Counted from the first letter of the stretch, positions 52,759 to 63,746 are shown. The stretch is DNA of 64,000 nt from Faunimonas pinastri (GCF_900110915.1 NZ_FOFG01000012.1:1-64000), one strand, 5' to 3'. Notes: generated from the letters alone by a model not told the origin. Made by a program: numbers and translations.

Positions 52759-54977
52759 GCTCGGACGTGACTGAAATTTCGCAGGCATGGCGGCCGCATC
52801 CCGCGGCCGTCGAGTCCCTGGTTTCCGGGCGCCATGGCGATCCCTTCGGGCTCCTGGGCATGCACACGGCCTCCGACGGGACGCTTTCGGTCCGCGTATT
52901 CTGGCCGGGTGCGCAAAGCGTCGAGATTCTCGATGCCGTCTCCGGGCAGACGGTGGGGGAACTCGAACAGATCCATCCTTCCGGGTTCTTCGCCGGCCCG
53001 GTGAAGGGACGCAACGCCCCCTTCAAGTACCGGCTGCGGCTTGGCGGCCACGGCCAGCATTGGGAAGCGGAAGATCCCTATCGCTTCCCGCCGATCCTCG
53101 GCGAGATGGATGTCTACTTCTTCGCCGAAGGCAGCCACCGCCGCATCTACGAGCGGCTGGGCGCACATCCCGCCACCGTGGACGGCGTGCAGGGCGTGAG
53201 CTTCGCCGTCTGGGCGCCGAACGCGCAACGCGTCAGCGTCATCGGCGAATTCAATTACTGGGATGGCCGTCGCCATCCGATGCGCAAGCGGGTCGAGGCC
53301 GGCATCTGGGAATTGTTCGTTCCCGGCGTCGAGATCGGCGCGCTCTACAAGTTCGAACTGGTCGGGCCGCATGGCGAGCTCCTGCCGCAGAAGGCCGACC
53401 CGCTCGCCTTCTCGCAGGAGCACCCGCCGTCCACGGCCTCCCGCGTGCATGGCCTGCCCAGCCGCGAATGGAACGACGGCGCGTGGATGGCCGAACGTGC
53501 GGCCAAGCAGGACCGCACGGCACCGATCTCCATCTACGAGGTGCATCTCGGCTCCTGGCGGCGCAAGGACGGCAACGTCACGCTCGGCTATGACGAGTTG
53601 GCGGACGAGCTGATCCCCTACGTGAAGGATCTCGGCTTCACCCATATCGAGTGCATGCCGGTCAGCGAGCATCCGTTCTCGGGGTCGTGGGGCTACCAGC
53701 CGGTGGGCCTGTTCGCGCCGACCAGCCGCTTCGGCGATCCGGAAGCCTTCTCCCGCTTCGTGGAACGCTGCCACGACGCCGGCCTCAGCCTGATCGTGGA
53801 CTGGGTGCCCGCCCACTTCCCCAGCGATGCCTTCGGCCTCGTCCGCTTCGACGGCACGGCGCTTTACGAGCACGAGGATCCGCGTCTCGGTTTCCACAAG
53901 GACTGGAACACGCTGATCTACAATTTCGGCCGGCGAGAGGTGAGCAACTTCCTGCTCGCCAATGCCCTGTTCTGGCTGGAGCGCTACCATGTGGACGCAC
54001 TCCGCGTCGACGCGGTCGCCTCGATGCTCTACCTCGACTACAGCCGCAATCCCGGCGAGTGGGTTCCCAACGTCCATGGCGGGCGGGAAAACCTCGAAGC
54101 GGTCGAGTTCCTGAAGGCCGTCAACACGCATTCCTTCGGCGACGCGCCCGGTGCGACGACCATGGCGGAAGAATCGACGGCGTGGCCGCAGGTGACCTCG
54201 CCGGTTCATGCCGGCGGCCTCGGCTTCGGCTTCAAGTGGAACATGGGGTGGATGCACGACACCCTGGAATACATGCAGCAGGATCCGATCCATCGCCGCT
54301 ATCATCACAACCAGATGACCTTCGGCCTGCATTACGCCTTCAGCGAGAACTTCGTCCTCCCGCTGAGCCATGACGAGGTAGTGCACGGCAAGGGCTCGCT
54401 CCTGAACAAGATGCCGGGCGACCGCTGGCAGAAGTTCGCGAACCTGCGCGCCTATTTCGGCTTCATGTGGACGCATCCGGGCAAGAAGCTGCTCTTCATG
54501 GGCGGCGAGTTCGGCCAGGAGCGGGAATGGCAGCACGATTTCTCGCTCGACTGGCACCTGCTTGAGGACGGGCTGCACAAGGGCGTGCAGAGCCTGATCC
54601 GCGACCTGAACCACCTTTATCGCGACAGCCGCGCCCTGCACGTCAGGGATTGCGACCCGAGCGGTTTCGAGTGGATCAACGGCAGCGATGCCGACCAGAG
54701 CGTGCTCGCCTATCTTCGCCGCGGCGAGGAGGGAGACCGGCCCGTGCTGGTGGTCTCCAACTTCACACCCGTGGTGCGCCATGGCTATCGGCTCGGCGTG
54801 CCGCTGGAAGGCTACTGGGCGGAGAAGCTCAACACGGATGCAGGCATCTATGGCGGCTCCAATGTCGGCAATGGCGGCGGCGTCCAGACCGAGGCGGAAG
54901 CCTGGCAGGGCCGTCCGGCTTCGCTGATCGTGACCTTGCCCCCGCTCTCGACAATCGTGCTTGAATATACGGGATAA
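52755..54977 (+). CDS. glgB: 1,4-alpha-glucan branching enzyme
   Basis: 740 residues, GH13_9, group with an N1 and a CBM48 domain before the barrel. It cuts alpha-1,4 chains and re-attaches them as alpha-1,6 branches. Nucleophile D419 is in [17 protein letters not shown], the acid/base is in AEEST (E472/E473) and the third carboxylate is in [13 protein letters not shown]. The length is family-typical. It branches the GlgE product. Overlaps treS by 4 bases (ATGA). Confidence 0.97.
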   Translation: MSSDVTEISQAWRPHPAAVESLVSGRHGDPFGLLGMHTASDGTLSVRVFWPGAQSVEILDAVSGQTVGELEQIHPSGFFAGPVKGRNAPFKYRLRLGGHGQHWEAEDPYRFPPILGEMDVYFFAEGSHRRIYERLGAHPATVDGVQGVSFAVWAPNAQRVSVIGEFNYWDGRRHPMRKRVEAGIWELFVPGVEIGALYKFELVGPHGELLPQKADPLAFSQEHPPSTASRVHGLPSREWNDGAWMAERAAKQDRTAPISIYEVHLGSWRRKDGNVTLGYDELADELIPYVKDLGFTHIECMPVSEHPFSGSWGYQPVGLFAPTSRFGDPEAFSRFVERCHDAGLSLIVDWVPAHFPSDAFGLVRFDGTALYEHEDPRLGFHKDWNTLIYNFGRREVSNFLLANALFWLERYHVDALRVDAVASMLYLDYSRNPGEWVPNVHGGRENLEAVEFLKAVNTHSFGDAPGATTMAEESTAWPQVTSPVHAGGLGFGFKWNMGWMHDTLEYMQQDPIHRRYHHNQMTFGLHYAFSENFVLPLSHDEVVHGKGSLLNKMPGDRWQKFANLRAYFGFMWTHPGKKLLFMGGEFGQEREWQHDFSLDWHLLEDGLHKGVQSLIRDLNHLYRDSRALHVRDCDPSGFEWINGSDADQSVLAYLRRGEEGDRPVLVVSNFTPVVRHGYRLGVPLEGYWAEKLNTDAGIYGGSNVGNGGGVQTEAEAWQGRPASLIVTLPPLSTIVLEYTG

Positions 54978-54992
54978 GGGAACAGCGATTAC

Positions 54993-57158
54993 ATGGCGCA
55001 GACACGCGTAGAGCCGGGCTCACCGCACCCCCTGGGAGCGACGTGGGACGGCTCGGGGGTGAACTTCGCCCTGTTTTCCGCCAACGCGGACAAAGTCGAG
55101 CTTTGCCTTTTCGATCCGGCGGGGCGGCGGGAGATCGCCCGCGTCGTCCTGCCGGAGCATACCCACGAGGTGTGGCACGGCTATCTTCCGGACGTGCGGC
55201 CCGGCCAGCTCTACGGCTACCGGGTGCACGGGCCGTTCGATCCCCGCAACGGACACCGGTTCAATCCCAACAAGCTCTTGATCGACCCCTATGCGAAGGC
55301 GCTGCAGGGGGACCTTCGCTGGCACGACGCGCATTTCGGCTATCGCGTCGGCTCCGCGCGCGAGGACATGAGCCTCGACCGGCGCGATTCCGCCTTCGTC
55401 ATGCCGAAATGCGTGGTGATCGACCCGGCCGTGACCTGGGGCGACGACCGCCGCCCGAAGACCTCGTGGGCGGATACGATCATCTACGAGGCGCATGTGA
55501 AGGGCATGACGGCGGAGCGGCCGGACGTGCCCGAACGCCTGCGCGGCACCTTCGCCGGCTTCGCCGACCCCCGCAACATCGACCATCTCGTGAAGCTCGG
55601 CGTCACCACCGTGGAGCTGATGCCGATCCAGGCCTTCTTCGACGACCGGTTCCTCGTGGAGAAGGGCCTCACCAACTACTGGGGCTACAACACGATCGCC
55701 TATTTCGCCCCGTCGCCGCGCTATATTTCGCCGGGGGCGGACCTGCACGAGTTCAAGGTACTGGTGCGCCGCCTGCACGAGGCCGGCATCGAGGTGATCC
55801 TCGACGTGGTCTACAACCACACGGCGGAAGGCAACCGGATGGGGCCGACGCTGTCCTTCCGGGGCATCGACAACGCCAACTACTACCTCCTCGGGCAGGA
55901 CCGCCGCTATTATTACGACACGACCGGCTGCGGCAACACGCTGAACCTGCGCCATCCCCGCGTGCTGCAGATGGTGATGGATTCCCTCCGCTACTGGGTG
56001 GAGAACTGCCACGTCGACGGCTTCCGCTTCGATCTCGCGACATCGCTGGGCCGCGAATACGATTCCTTCGACCCGAGCGCCGTCTTCTTCGACGCGGTCC
56101 AGCAGGATCCTGTGCTCAGCCACGTCAAGATGATCGCGGAACCCTGGGACATCGGCCCGAACGGCTATCAGGTCGGCAACTTTCCGCCGGGCTGGGCGGA
56201 GTGGAACGGGCGCTACCGCGACGACATGCGCAGCTTCTGGAAGGGCGACGAGGGCATGCTCCCGGCTTTCGCGGCGGGCGCGCTGGGCTCGTCCGGCATG
56301 TTCGAGCGCCGGGGGCGGCGCGCCTGGTCGAGCGTCAATTTCTACACCGCCCATGACGGCTTCACGCTGAAGGACCAGTTTTCCTACAACGAGAAGCACA
56401 ATGCCGGGAACAAGGAAGAGAATCGCGACGGGCATGACGACAACCGCAGCTGGAACTGCGGCGTCGAGGGCCAGACCCGCAACCCCGAGATCCTGAATCT
56501 GCGCGACCGCATGCGGCGCAACGCGCTGGCCACCCTGTTCTTCTCGCAGGGCACGCCCATGCTGCTGATGGGCGACGAGAACGGCCGGACGCAGAACGGC
56601 AACAACAATGCCTATTGCCAGGACAGCGACCTCGCGTGGATGGAGTGGACGAAGATCAGCGACCGCGACAAGGCGCTGATGGAATTCACCCGCGGGCTGA
56701 TCGCGTTGCGAAAGACGCGGCCGCTGTTGCGCCAGAGCCGCTTCCTTCATGCCTGCCCGGTCGACGATCATGGCACGCGAGACGTGGTCTGGCTGCGGCC
56801 GGACGGGCTGGAGATGCAGGACGGGGACTGGACCAACCCGCAATCGCGGGTGCTCGGCCTGTTGCTCTCCGGCGCCGACGGGGAGCGGCTCCTGATCCTC
56901 GTCAACTCCCATCACGACGCGATCCCGTTCACCTTGCCGGAGCAGGGAAAGGTGACGTCGTGGCAGGTTCTCACGGACACGGCGACAGGAACAATCCTTC
57001 CCGAAGAGGAATCGCTGGAACCCGGAGCCGCTTTCACCCTTGAAGCACGGTCACTTGTTCTTCTCGAGAGCAGGGTCGACGCAGCGAGACAGGTCGATGA
57101 GCCGCGCAGGGCGGCTGGCGCGGCAGGCGGGCGTGATGGGCAAGACATTCCAGTTTGA
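54993..57158 (+). CDS. glgX: Glycogen debranching enzyme
   Basis: 721 residues, GH13_11 isoamylase type. It removes alpha-1,6 branches and frees linear maltodextrins. CBM48 at the N-terminus (GSPHPLGATWDGSGVNFALFS). Catalytic D347 is in GFRFDLATSLGRE, E383 in IAEPWD, the third acid in TAHDGFTL. The short C-terminal tail after about 700 is basic and overlaps the following gene. ATG at 54993, 15 bases after glgB, behind AAGGGAACAG. Confidence 0.96.
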   Translation: MAQTRVEPGSPHPLGATWDGSGVNFALFSANADKVELCLFDPAGRREIARVVLPEHTHEVWHGYLPDVRPGQLYGYRVHGPFDPRNGHRFNPNKLLIDPYAKALQGDLRWHDAHFGYRVGSAREDMSLDRRDSAFVMPKCVVIDPAVTWGDDRRPKTSWADTIIYEAHVKGMTAERPDVPERLRGTFAGFADPRNIDHLVKLGVTTVELMPIQAFFDDRFLVEKGLTNYWGYNTIAYFAPSPRYISPGADLHEFKVLVRRLHEAGIEVILDVVYNHTAEGNRMGPTLSFRGIDNANYYLLGQDRRYYYDTTGCGNTLNLRHPRVLQMVMDSLRYWVENCHVDGFRFDLATSLGREYDSFDPSAVFFDAVQQDPVLSHVKMIAEPWDIGPNGYQVGNFPPGWAEWNGRYRDDMRSFWKGDEGMLPAFAAGALGSSGMFERRGRRAWSSVNFYTAHDGFTLKDQFSYNEKHNAGNKEENRDGHDDNRSWNCGVEGQTRNPEILNLRDRMRRNALATLFFSQGTPMLLMGDENGRTQNGNNNAYCQDSDLAWMEWTKISDRDKALMEFTRGLIALRKTRPLLRQSRFLHACPVDDHGTRDVVWLRPDGLEMQDGDWTNPQSRVLGLLLSGADGERLLILVNSHHDAIPFTLPEQGKVTSWQVLTDTATGTILPEEESLEPGAAFTLEARSLVLLESRVDAARQVDEPRRAAGAAGGRDGQDIPV

Positions 57159-58995
57159 GAAGCAATGGGGCTCGGAGCTGATCGGCGGGAGCGGTTCCGG
57201 GAGCGGCGCACGCTTCCGGATCTGGTCGCCGACATCGGAGACGATGCAGGTGCGGTCGGAGGAAAGCGGCCGCGACGTTCCGATGACCAAGACGGACGGC
57301 GGCTGGTTCGAGCTGGAAACCGACGAGGTGCCGGTCGGCGGCGGCTATCGCTTCGTCCTGCCGGACGGCTTCTGCATCCCCGATCCCGCCGCCCGCGCCC
57401 AGACCGGCAACGTCCACTCTCCGAGCCGCCTGTGGGACCCCAAGGCCTATGAATGGAAGACGGGTGACTGGAAGGGGCGTCCCTGGGAAGAAACCGTATT
57501 CTACGAACTCCACACCGGCACCTTCACCCCGGAAGGTACGTTCGACGCGATCTGCCGCAAGCTCGATCACCTTGCCGATACCGGCGTCACCTGCCTGGAG
57601 CTGCTGCCCATCGCCCAGTACGGCGGCACGCGTGGCTGGGGCTATGACGGCGTCATGCTCTACACGCCGCATGTCGACTACGGCACGCCGGACGACCTGA
57701 AGAAACTCATCGACGCCGCCCATGAGCGCGGCCTGATGATGTTCCTCGACGTGGTCTACAATCACTTCGGACCCGAGGGCAGCTATCTCCATCTCTTCGC
57801 GCCGGACTTCTTCCATTTCGAGCGCAAGACGCCCTGGGGCGCGGCGATCGCCTACGAGAAGGATCCGGTCCGCCGCTTCTTCATCGAGAACGCGCTCTAT
57901 TGGCTGGAAGAGTTCCGCTTCGACGGCCTTCGCTTCGATGCGATCGACCAGATCGACGATCAGTCGGAAGAGCCGCTCCTGGAGGAGTTCGCGCGCGAGA
58001 TCCGCGCCCGCATCACGGATCGGCACGTTCACCTGACGACGGAGGACGCGCGCAACATCACGACGCTGCACGAACGCGGTCCCAAGGGGCAGATCGCGAA
58101 GTTCAGCGGCGAGTGGAACGACGACGTGCACCACTGCTTCCACACGATCGCCACCGGCGAGAGCGAGGTCTATTACCGGGATTATTCCGACGACCCGATG
58201 CGGCAGCTCGCCCGGGCGCTGGCCACCGGCTTCGTCTATCAGGGCGAGACCTCGCCCTCCACCGGCAAGGAACGCGGCTTCGGCAGCGCGCATCTGCCGC
58301 CGGCGACCTTTGTCGATTTCCTGCAGAACCACGACCAGATCGGCAACCGCGCCTTCGGCGAGCGCCTGACCGCGCTGAGCGAGCCGCAGACGATGGAGAT
58401 CATGACCGCCGCGCTGCTGCTCTCGCCCCATATTCCGCTGCTCTACATGGGCGAGGAATACGGCGAGACGAACCCGTTCTACTTCTTCACCGACTTCCAC
58501 GGCGACCTCGGCGAAGCCGTGCGGCAGGGGCGGCGCGAGGAGTTCCGGCACTGGACGGGCTTCTCCAACGATCCGCACCAGCGGCAGGTGCCCGATCCCA
58601 ACGCGATCGAGACCTTCCAGGCCTCCAAGCTCGACTGGACCAAGCTCGACCAGCCCTATCACCGCGAGCGGCTGAACCTCGTGAAACGGCTCCTGTCGAT
58701 CCGCGCGGCCGAGATCGCCCCCCGCATGTCCGGGATTGCCGGTCATGCCGGGCATTACGACATGCTGGGCGACAAGGGCTTCGTGGTGCACTGGCAAGTC
58801 GGAAAGCGCGGCCGCTTCGCGATGTACTTCAACGCCGGCGAGGACAACGCCGCCGTGCTGGTCGCCCCGGAGGGACGCGTGCTGTTTGAAAGCACGCCGG
58901 GCGCGGCCGAGCACCTGATTGCCGGAAGCCTGCCGGCGCAGTCGCTGGTCTTCCTCTTCGACGAAAACGCAGAACCCTCGAGGAATACTGCATGA
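57136..58995 (+). CDS. treZ: Malto-oligosyltrehalose trehalohydrolase
   Basis: 619 residues, GH13_10. It releases trehalose from malto-oligosyltrehalose, the TreY product. CBM48 (about 15-95) is followed by the catalytic barrel with D268 (GLRFDAIDQI), E303 (LTTEDARN) and an acid in QNHDQIGNRA. HTGTFTPEGTFDAI is diagnostic. I chose ATG 57136 behind GGCAGGCGGG; the frame starts at 57040, but those 32 codons lie inside glgX and lack family features. Overlaps glgX by 23 bases and malQ by 4. Confidence 0.95.
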   Translation: MGKTFQFEKQWGSELIGGSGSGSGARFRIWSPTSETMQVRSEESGRDVPMTKTDGGWFELETDEVPVGGGYRFVLPDGFCIPDPAARAQTGNVHSPSRLWDPKAYEWKTGDWKGRPWEETVFYELHTGTFTPEGTFDAICRKLDHLADTGVTCLELLPIAQYGGTRGWGYDGVMLYTPHVDYGTPDDLKKLIDAAHERGLMMFLDVVYNHFGPEGSYLHLFAPDFFHFERKTPWGAAIAYEKDPVRRFFIENALYWLEEFRFDGLRFDAIDQIDDQSEEPLLEEFAREIRARITDRHVHLTTEDARNITTLHERGPKGQIAKFSGEWNDDVHHCFHTIATGESEVYYRDYSDDPMRQLARALATGFVYQGETSPSTGKERGFGSAHLPPATFVDFLQNHDQIGNRAFGERLTALSEPQTMEIMTAALLLSPHIPLLYMGEEYGETNPFYFFTDFHGDLGEAVRQGRREEFRHWTGFSNDPHQRQVPDPNAIETFQASKLDWTKLDQPYHRERLNLVKRLLSIRAAEIAPRMSGIAGHAGHYDMLGDKGFVVHWQVGKRGRFAMYFNAGEDNAAVLVAPEGRVLFESTPGAAEHLIAGSLPAQSLVFLFDENAEPSRNTA

Positions 58996-60878
58996 GCGAA
59001 AAGCTCGACCAACTTGCGACTCGTTACGGCATCGAGCTCGAATTCAGGGAATTGAACGGCACGATCCGCCACGCCACCGAACTCGGCAAGCGGGCGGCTC
59101 TCCGGGCGATGGGGGTCGCCACGGAAACCGACGAGGACATTGAGGCCTCCCTCTCGGTGGCGCGAGCGGTGCATGTCGGCGAGATGAAGGCGCTGGAAAA
59201 TGGCGTGACCTGCTTCATGCCGGACTGGCTCGACCGCACCTGGGGGGTCAGCACCCAGGTCTACAGCCTGCGGTCGGAGCGGAACTGGGGCATGGGCGAC
59301 TTCGAGGACCTCGCCCGCTATTCCGAGATCGCGGCGGAACACGGAGCCGATTTCGTCGGCGTGAATCCGCTCAGCGCCTTGTTTTTCGCGCGGCCGGAGC
59401 ATTTCAGCCCTTTCTCACCCTCCAACCGCCAGTTCCTGAACCCGCTCTACATCGCCGTGGACCGGATCGACGGCGCCGACGAACTGGAGGTCGACGAAGA
59501 ACTCCTCGCCCATGCCCGCGCTTGCGAGACCGTCGATTACCGCGCGGTGGCGGCGCTCAAGAAGCCGGCGCTGATCCACCTTTTCGAGCGTTTTCGTGCC
59601 CGGGCGGAACGCGGCGACGAACCGGAAGCGGAGAGCTTCGAGACATTCTCGGCCCATTTCGGGCAGCCGCTCTACCTTCATGCGCTGTTCGAGACCCTGT
59701 CGGAGTTCATGGTCCAGCAGGGCCATGGCGCCGGCTGGTATGGATGGCCGGAGGAATATCGCCACCCCGGCAGCGATTCGGTTCGCGCCTTCGCCGAGGA
59801 GCAGGCCGAGCGCGTGGCCTTCCACGTCTGGCTGCAATGGCACGCCGATCGCCAGTTGGGCGAGGCTCAGCACCGGGCCTGCGCCGCCGGCATGCGGATC
59901 GGCCTCTATCTCGATCTCGCGGTCGGCGTCTCTTCCGACGGATCGGCCACATGGTCGGAGCGCGAGCTGACGATCCCCTCCGCGCGGATCGGGGCGCCGC
60001 CGGATTACTTCAACGCCGCCGGCCAGGATTGGGGCCTCGCGCCGCTGTCCCCCGCCACGCTGGAAGCCCGCGAGTTCCAGCCCTACCGGGAATCGCTCGA
60101 TGCCGTGCTCCGCTTCGGCGGCGCGGTGCGCATCGATCACGCGATGAGCCTCTATCGGCTTTTCTGGATCCCGGAAGGCCTCGCGGCCCGCGATGGGCTC
60201 TACATCCGCTATCCCTTCCAGGAGATGCTGAGGAGCCTTTCGGAGGTCTCCAACGACCGACGGGCGATCGTCATCGGCGAGGATCTCGGCGTCGTGCCGC
60301 CCGGCTTCCGCGACGTCATGGAAGCCATGAAGATCGAGGGCTATCGCGTCTTCTTCTTCGAGAAGGACGATAACGAGTATTTCATCCCGCCGGCCAAGTA
60401 CCCGCGCGAGGCGCTCGCCTGCATCACGATCCACGATCTGCCGCCGCTCGCCGGCTGGTGGGGCGGGCACGACCTTGAGGTGCGCGCCGGGATCGGGATG
60501 ATCACGCCGGAGGACATGCCGGCCGCCCGCGCCTATCGCGCCCACGAGCAGCGCCGCCTGCTGGGCGTGCTTTCCGACAACGGGCTGCTGCCGGAGCGGC
60601 TGCTGGCGGTGATGCATGCCGAGGAAGCAGCGCCGGCGGAACTGCCCTACGACGTCGCCGTCGGCCTCTACCAGCTGATGGCCTCGACGCCGTCGCGCCT
60701 CTTCGTCGTGGCGGTGGAGGACCTGACCGGCATGACGGAGCAGATGAACCTGCCCGGCACCACCGACGAGCACAGAAACTGGCAGCACAAACTGCCGGTG
60801 GAACTGGAACGTCTCCCGGAACTTCCGTTGTTCCGCGCTATCATCGGCGCGGTTTCCCGTGAGAGACCGAGGCATTGA
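58992..60878 (+). CDS. malQ: 4-alpha-glucanotransferase
   Basis: 628 residues, GH77. It moves glucan segments between maltodextrins and releases glucose. Nucleophile D382 is in RIDHAMSLYRLFWIP, acid/base E430 in VIGEDLGVVP, third acid in TIHDLPPLAGWW. An N-terminal extension of about 130 residues precedes the barrel, as in other proteobacterial MalQ proteins. It would disproportionate short chains left by TreY into useful lengths. Overlaps treZ by 4 bases; treY starts at its stop. Confidence 0.95.
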   Translation: MSEKLDQLATRYGIELEFRELNGTIRHATELGKRAALRAMGVATETDEDIEASLSVARAVHVGEMKALENGVTCFMPDWLDRTWGVSTQVYSLRSERNWGMGDFEDLARYSEIAAEHGADFVGVNPLSALFFARPEHFSPFSPSNRQFLNPLYIAVDRIDGADELEVDEELLAHARACETVDYRAVAALKKPALIHLFERFRARAERGDEPEAESFETFSAHFGQPLYLHALFETLSEFMVQQGHGAGWYGWPEEYRHPGSDSVRAFAEEQAERVAFHVWLQWHADRQLGEAQHRACAAGMRIGLYLDLAVGVSSDGSATWSERELTIPSARIGAPPDYFNAAGQDWGLAPLSPATLEAREFQPYRESLDAVLRFGGAVRIDHAMSLYRLFWIPEGLAARDGLYIRYPFQEMLRSLSEVSNDRRAIVIGEDLGVVPPGFRDVMEAMKIEGYRVFFFEKDDNEYFIPPAKYPREALACITIHDLPPLAGWWGGHDLEVRAGIGMITPEDMPAARAYRAHEQRRLLGVLSDNGLLPERLLAVMHAEEAAPAELPYDVAVGLYQLMASTPSRLFVVAVEDLTGMTEQMNLPGTTDEHRNWQHKLPVELERLPELPLFRAIIGAVSRERPRH

Positions 60879-63568
60879 TGGCGCAACCGACGGCCACCTA
60901 TCGTCTGCAATTCCGTGGCAACATGGATCTTGGGGAGGCCGCCGGGCTCGCTCCCTATTTCAGGAAGCTGGGCGTCAGCCACTTCTACGCCTCGCCGATC
61001 TTCACCGCCACGCCGGGCTCCACTCACGGCTATGACGTTTCGGACTTCAACGAGGTCGAGCCGGAACTCGGCGGCAAGCCGGGTTTCGACGCGCTCTCCG
61101 AGGCCCTCCGCGCGCAGGATATCGGAATGATCCTGGACTTCGTGCCCAACCACATGGGCGCGAGTGTGTATAATCCCTGGTGGCGCAGCGTGCTGGAATG
61201 GGGCCAGGCCAGCGATTACGCCGACCATTTCGACATCGACTGGTCGGCCCCCAAGCTGGTCATCCCGGTGCTCGGCCAGCCCTACGGCGAAGCACTCTCC
61301 TCCGACATGTTCGGCCTCATCTTCGACAGTGAGGAAGGCTCGATCTCCTTCGCCTATTTCGAAAACCGGCTGCCGCTCAATCCCACGACCTATGCCCGTA
61401 TCCTCGGCCGCATCGAGACGGAGCCGTTCCCAGAACTCGCCCGGCGTTTCGCCATTGCGCGGCCGGAGAGCGTCGAGCCCCTGAAGACCGAGCTCGCCTC
61501 GCTGGCCGGAAACCCGGAGCATCAGGAACAGCTCGACCGGGCGCTGGCCGACACGCTGGGCGACCGCAACGCCCTGCACGAGATCCACGAGGCGCAGGCC
61601 TGGCGGCTGACCTATTGGCGCGCGGCCCGCGAGGGTCTCACCTATCGCCGCTTCTTCGAGATCGCCGATCTGGTCGGTGTGAAGGTGGAACGGCCACGTG
61701 TCTTCGACGACGTGCACCGGCTGCTCCTGGAAATGATCGCCGCCGGGCAGGTTCAAGGCGTCCGCCTCGATCACATCGACGGGCTTGCGGACCCCAAGGC
61801 CTACCTGAACAAGCTGCAGGAGGCGATCGGCTCGGAAGACCCCTTCTACCTCGTCGTGGAGAAGATCCTCGGTCCCGACGAAACCGTGCGCCAGAATTGG
61901 CCGATCGCAGGCACGACGGGCTACGAGTTCATGCAGGCGCTGGTCGCGATCTTCGTCGATCCCGCCGGCGAGGCGCCGATGGACGAAGCCTATCAGGCGT
62001 TCCTCGGTCAACCCTCCGACTACAAGGCGATGGTGCAGACCACCAAGCGCTCCATCCTGGCGCGCAATCTGGCGGGCGAGCTGGAAGTGCTGAAGGAGAT
62101 GGCGCATCGCCTCTCCGAGCGCGATCCCTATACCCGCGACGTGGGTTCCGACAGCCTTCGCCGCGCCATCCTTGAGATAGCGGCGGCGTTGCCGGTCTAT
62201 CGCACCTACGTCAACATCGAGGGCGTCCAGCCGGAGGATATCGAACTGATCGACGGCGCCGTCGAGGCCGCGCGGCTCGCCCGGCAGGTCGACGACGAGG
62301 GCGCGCTGGCGTTCATCTCCAAGATGATGAAGCTGGACTTCCCCAATCCGGAGGACCAGGCCACGGCGCTGGAATTCGCCGCGCGCTTCCAGCAGACCAC
62401 CGGCCCCGTCATGGCGAAGGCGCTCGAGGACACCGTCTTCTATCGCTACAATCGCCTCGTCGCGCTCAACGAAGTGGGCGGCGAGCCGGACCGCTTCGGC
62501 GCCACGCCCGCGGCCTTCCACGCCGCCATGCATGACCGGTTGAAGGAACAGCCCTTTGGCCTTTCCGCGACCTCCACGCACGACACCAAGCGCGGCGAGG
62601 ACGGCCGCGCCCGTCTCTACACGATCAGCGAGATTCCTGCGCTCTGGCGCGAGGCGGTCGGCCGCTGGTCCGACATGAACGGCTCGTTCCGCACCGAACT
62701 CGAGGACGGCGTCGCGCCGGAGCCGGAGCTGGAATGGCTCTTCTACCAGGCCATGGCGGGCGCCTGGCCGGCCGGCATGGCGGCCAGCGACAAGGCCGGA
62801 ACCGACGAGCTGAAGGAGCGCATGAGCGCCTACATGATCAAGGTCGTGCGCGAGGCCAAGGCGCGGACGAGCTGGACCGCGCCGGTGGAAGACTACGAAA
62901 ACGCGGTGAAGCACTTCGTCGGTTGCGCCTTCGAGGCGGATCGCGGCTTCCTGCCCAATTTCGCCGCGACCATAGAGCCGATCTGCACCGCGGGCGCGGT
63001 GGTGAGCTTTGCCCAGCTGGCGGTGAAGCTGATGGCGCCCGGCGTTCCCGATATCTACCAGGGCACCGAACTCTGGGACCTCTCGCTGGTCGACCCGGAC
63101 AATCGTCGCCCGGTGGATTTCGCCCTCCGTCGCCGGATGCTGGACGGGATCGCGGAGCGCTCGCCCGAAGACCTGATCGCCGACTGGAAGGCCGGTTCGC
63201 CGAAGATGCGTATTCTCTCCGCCGGGCTGGACCTGCGGCAGCGGCATTCGGAGCTTTTCGGCGAAGGCGAGTACCTGCCGCTGGAGGTGACGGGCGCCAG
63301 GGCCGGGCACATCGTCGCCTTTGCCCGTCGTCGGGGTAGCGAAGCGGTGATCGTGATCGCGCCGCGCCTTCCCATGGCGCTCATGGAAGGCGTCGACCTG
63401 CCGCTGATCCCGGCCGAGGACTGGGGCGATACGCGCGTGGTCCTGCCGGACGGAATCGAAACCGGCCAGCTGACCGACGCGATCTTCAACCGCGACGTTG
63501 CCGGCGATCTGCGCGTTTCGGAGATCCTTCGCGACTTCCCCGTCGCACTGATCCGCTCCGGCGGCTGA
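60878..63568 (+). CDS. treY: Malto-oligosyltrehalose synthase
   Basis: 896 residues, GH13_26. It converts the reducing end of a maltodextrin to a trehalose unit. The start PTATYRLQFRGNMDLGEAAGLAPYFRKLGVSHFYASPIF is characteristic. Catalytic D298 is in VRLDHIDGL and E328 in VVEKILGPDE; the third acid is in TSTHDTKRGED. The family insertion (about 150-280 and 350-550) is present. The ATG follows the malQ stop with a one-base overlap (TGATG); TTG three bases earlier is an alternative. Last gene of the operon. Confidence 0.96.
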   Translation: MAQPTATYRLQFRGNMDLGEAAGLAPYFRKLGVSHFYASPIFTATPGSTHGYDVSDFNEVEPELGGKPGFDALSEALRAQDIGMILDFVPNHMGASVYNPWWRSVLEWGQASDYADHFDIDWSAPKLVIPVLGQPYGEALSSDMFGLIFDSEEGSISFAYFENRLPLNPTTYARILGRIETEPFPELARRFAIARPESVEPLKTELASLAGNPEHQEQLDRALADTLGDRNALHEIHEAQAWRLTYWRAAREGLTYRRFFEIADLVGVKVERPRVFDDVHRLLLEMIAAGQVQGVRLDHIDGLADPKAYLNKLQEAIGSEDPFYLVVEKILGPDETVRQNWPIAGTTGYEFMQALVAIFVDPAGEAPMDEAYQAFLGQPSDYKAMVQTTKRSILARNLAGELEVLKEMAHRLSERDPYTRDVGSDSLRRAILEIAAALPVYRTYVNIEGVQPEDIELIDGAVEAARLARQVDDEGALAFISKMMKLDFPNPEDQATALEFAARFQQTTGPVMAKALEDTVFYRYNRLVALNEVGGEPDRFGATPAAFHAAMHDRLKEQPFGLSATSTHDTKRGEDGRARLYTISEIPALWREAVGRWSDMNGSFRTELEDGVAPEPELEWLFYQAMAGAWPAGMAASDKAGTDELKERMSAYMIKVVREAKARTSWTAPVEDYENAVKHFVGCAFEADRGFLPNFAATIEPICTAGAVVSFAQLAVKLMAPGVPDIYQGTELWDLSLVDPDNRRPVDFALRRRMLDGIAERSPEDLIADWKAGSPKMRILSAGLDLRQRHSELFGEGEYLPLEVTGARAGHIVAFARRRGSEAVIVIAPRLPMALMEGVDLPLIPAEDWGDTRVVLPDGIETGQLTDAIFNRDVAGDLRVSEILRDFPVALIRSGG

Positions 63569-63584
63569 GCGGCCCCGAGTTCGT

Positions 63585-63614
63585 CCTTCGGCTCCGTCTC
63601 GGCGGGGCCGAAGG
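63585..63614 (+). terminator. Possible hairpin at the end of the trehalose/glucan operon
   Basis: Stem CCTTCGGC (63585-63592) / GCCGAAGG (63607-63614) with a 14-base loop, 17 bases after treY. No T run follows, so it may be a Rho-dependent end or only an RNA-stability element. Confidence 0.35.
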
Positions 63615-63731
63615 TGGGAAAGCGGACGGAACATCGTGCGGCGGGTGTTGTCCCAAGTGGAATAATTTACGCCGCCTCACCGCTTCTTCGATACGGCATG
63701 CCTCGGTCGGAGCCCTCCCCGGCTCCATATT

Positions 63732-63746
63732 AGAGTCCAGTACTCT
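63732..63746. promoter_or_regulatory. Short inverted repeat before cysG
   Basis: Perfect repeat AGAGT-ccagt-ACTCT ends 15 bases before the cysG start, at a place where a repressor or translational regulator could act. No regulator is identified. Confidence 0.3.

Noticed and set aside
63629-63650. GGAAC...GTT before cysG
   Set aside because: Spacing is about 13 bases, too short for an EcfG promoter.
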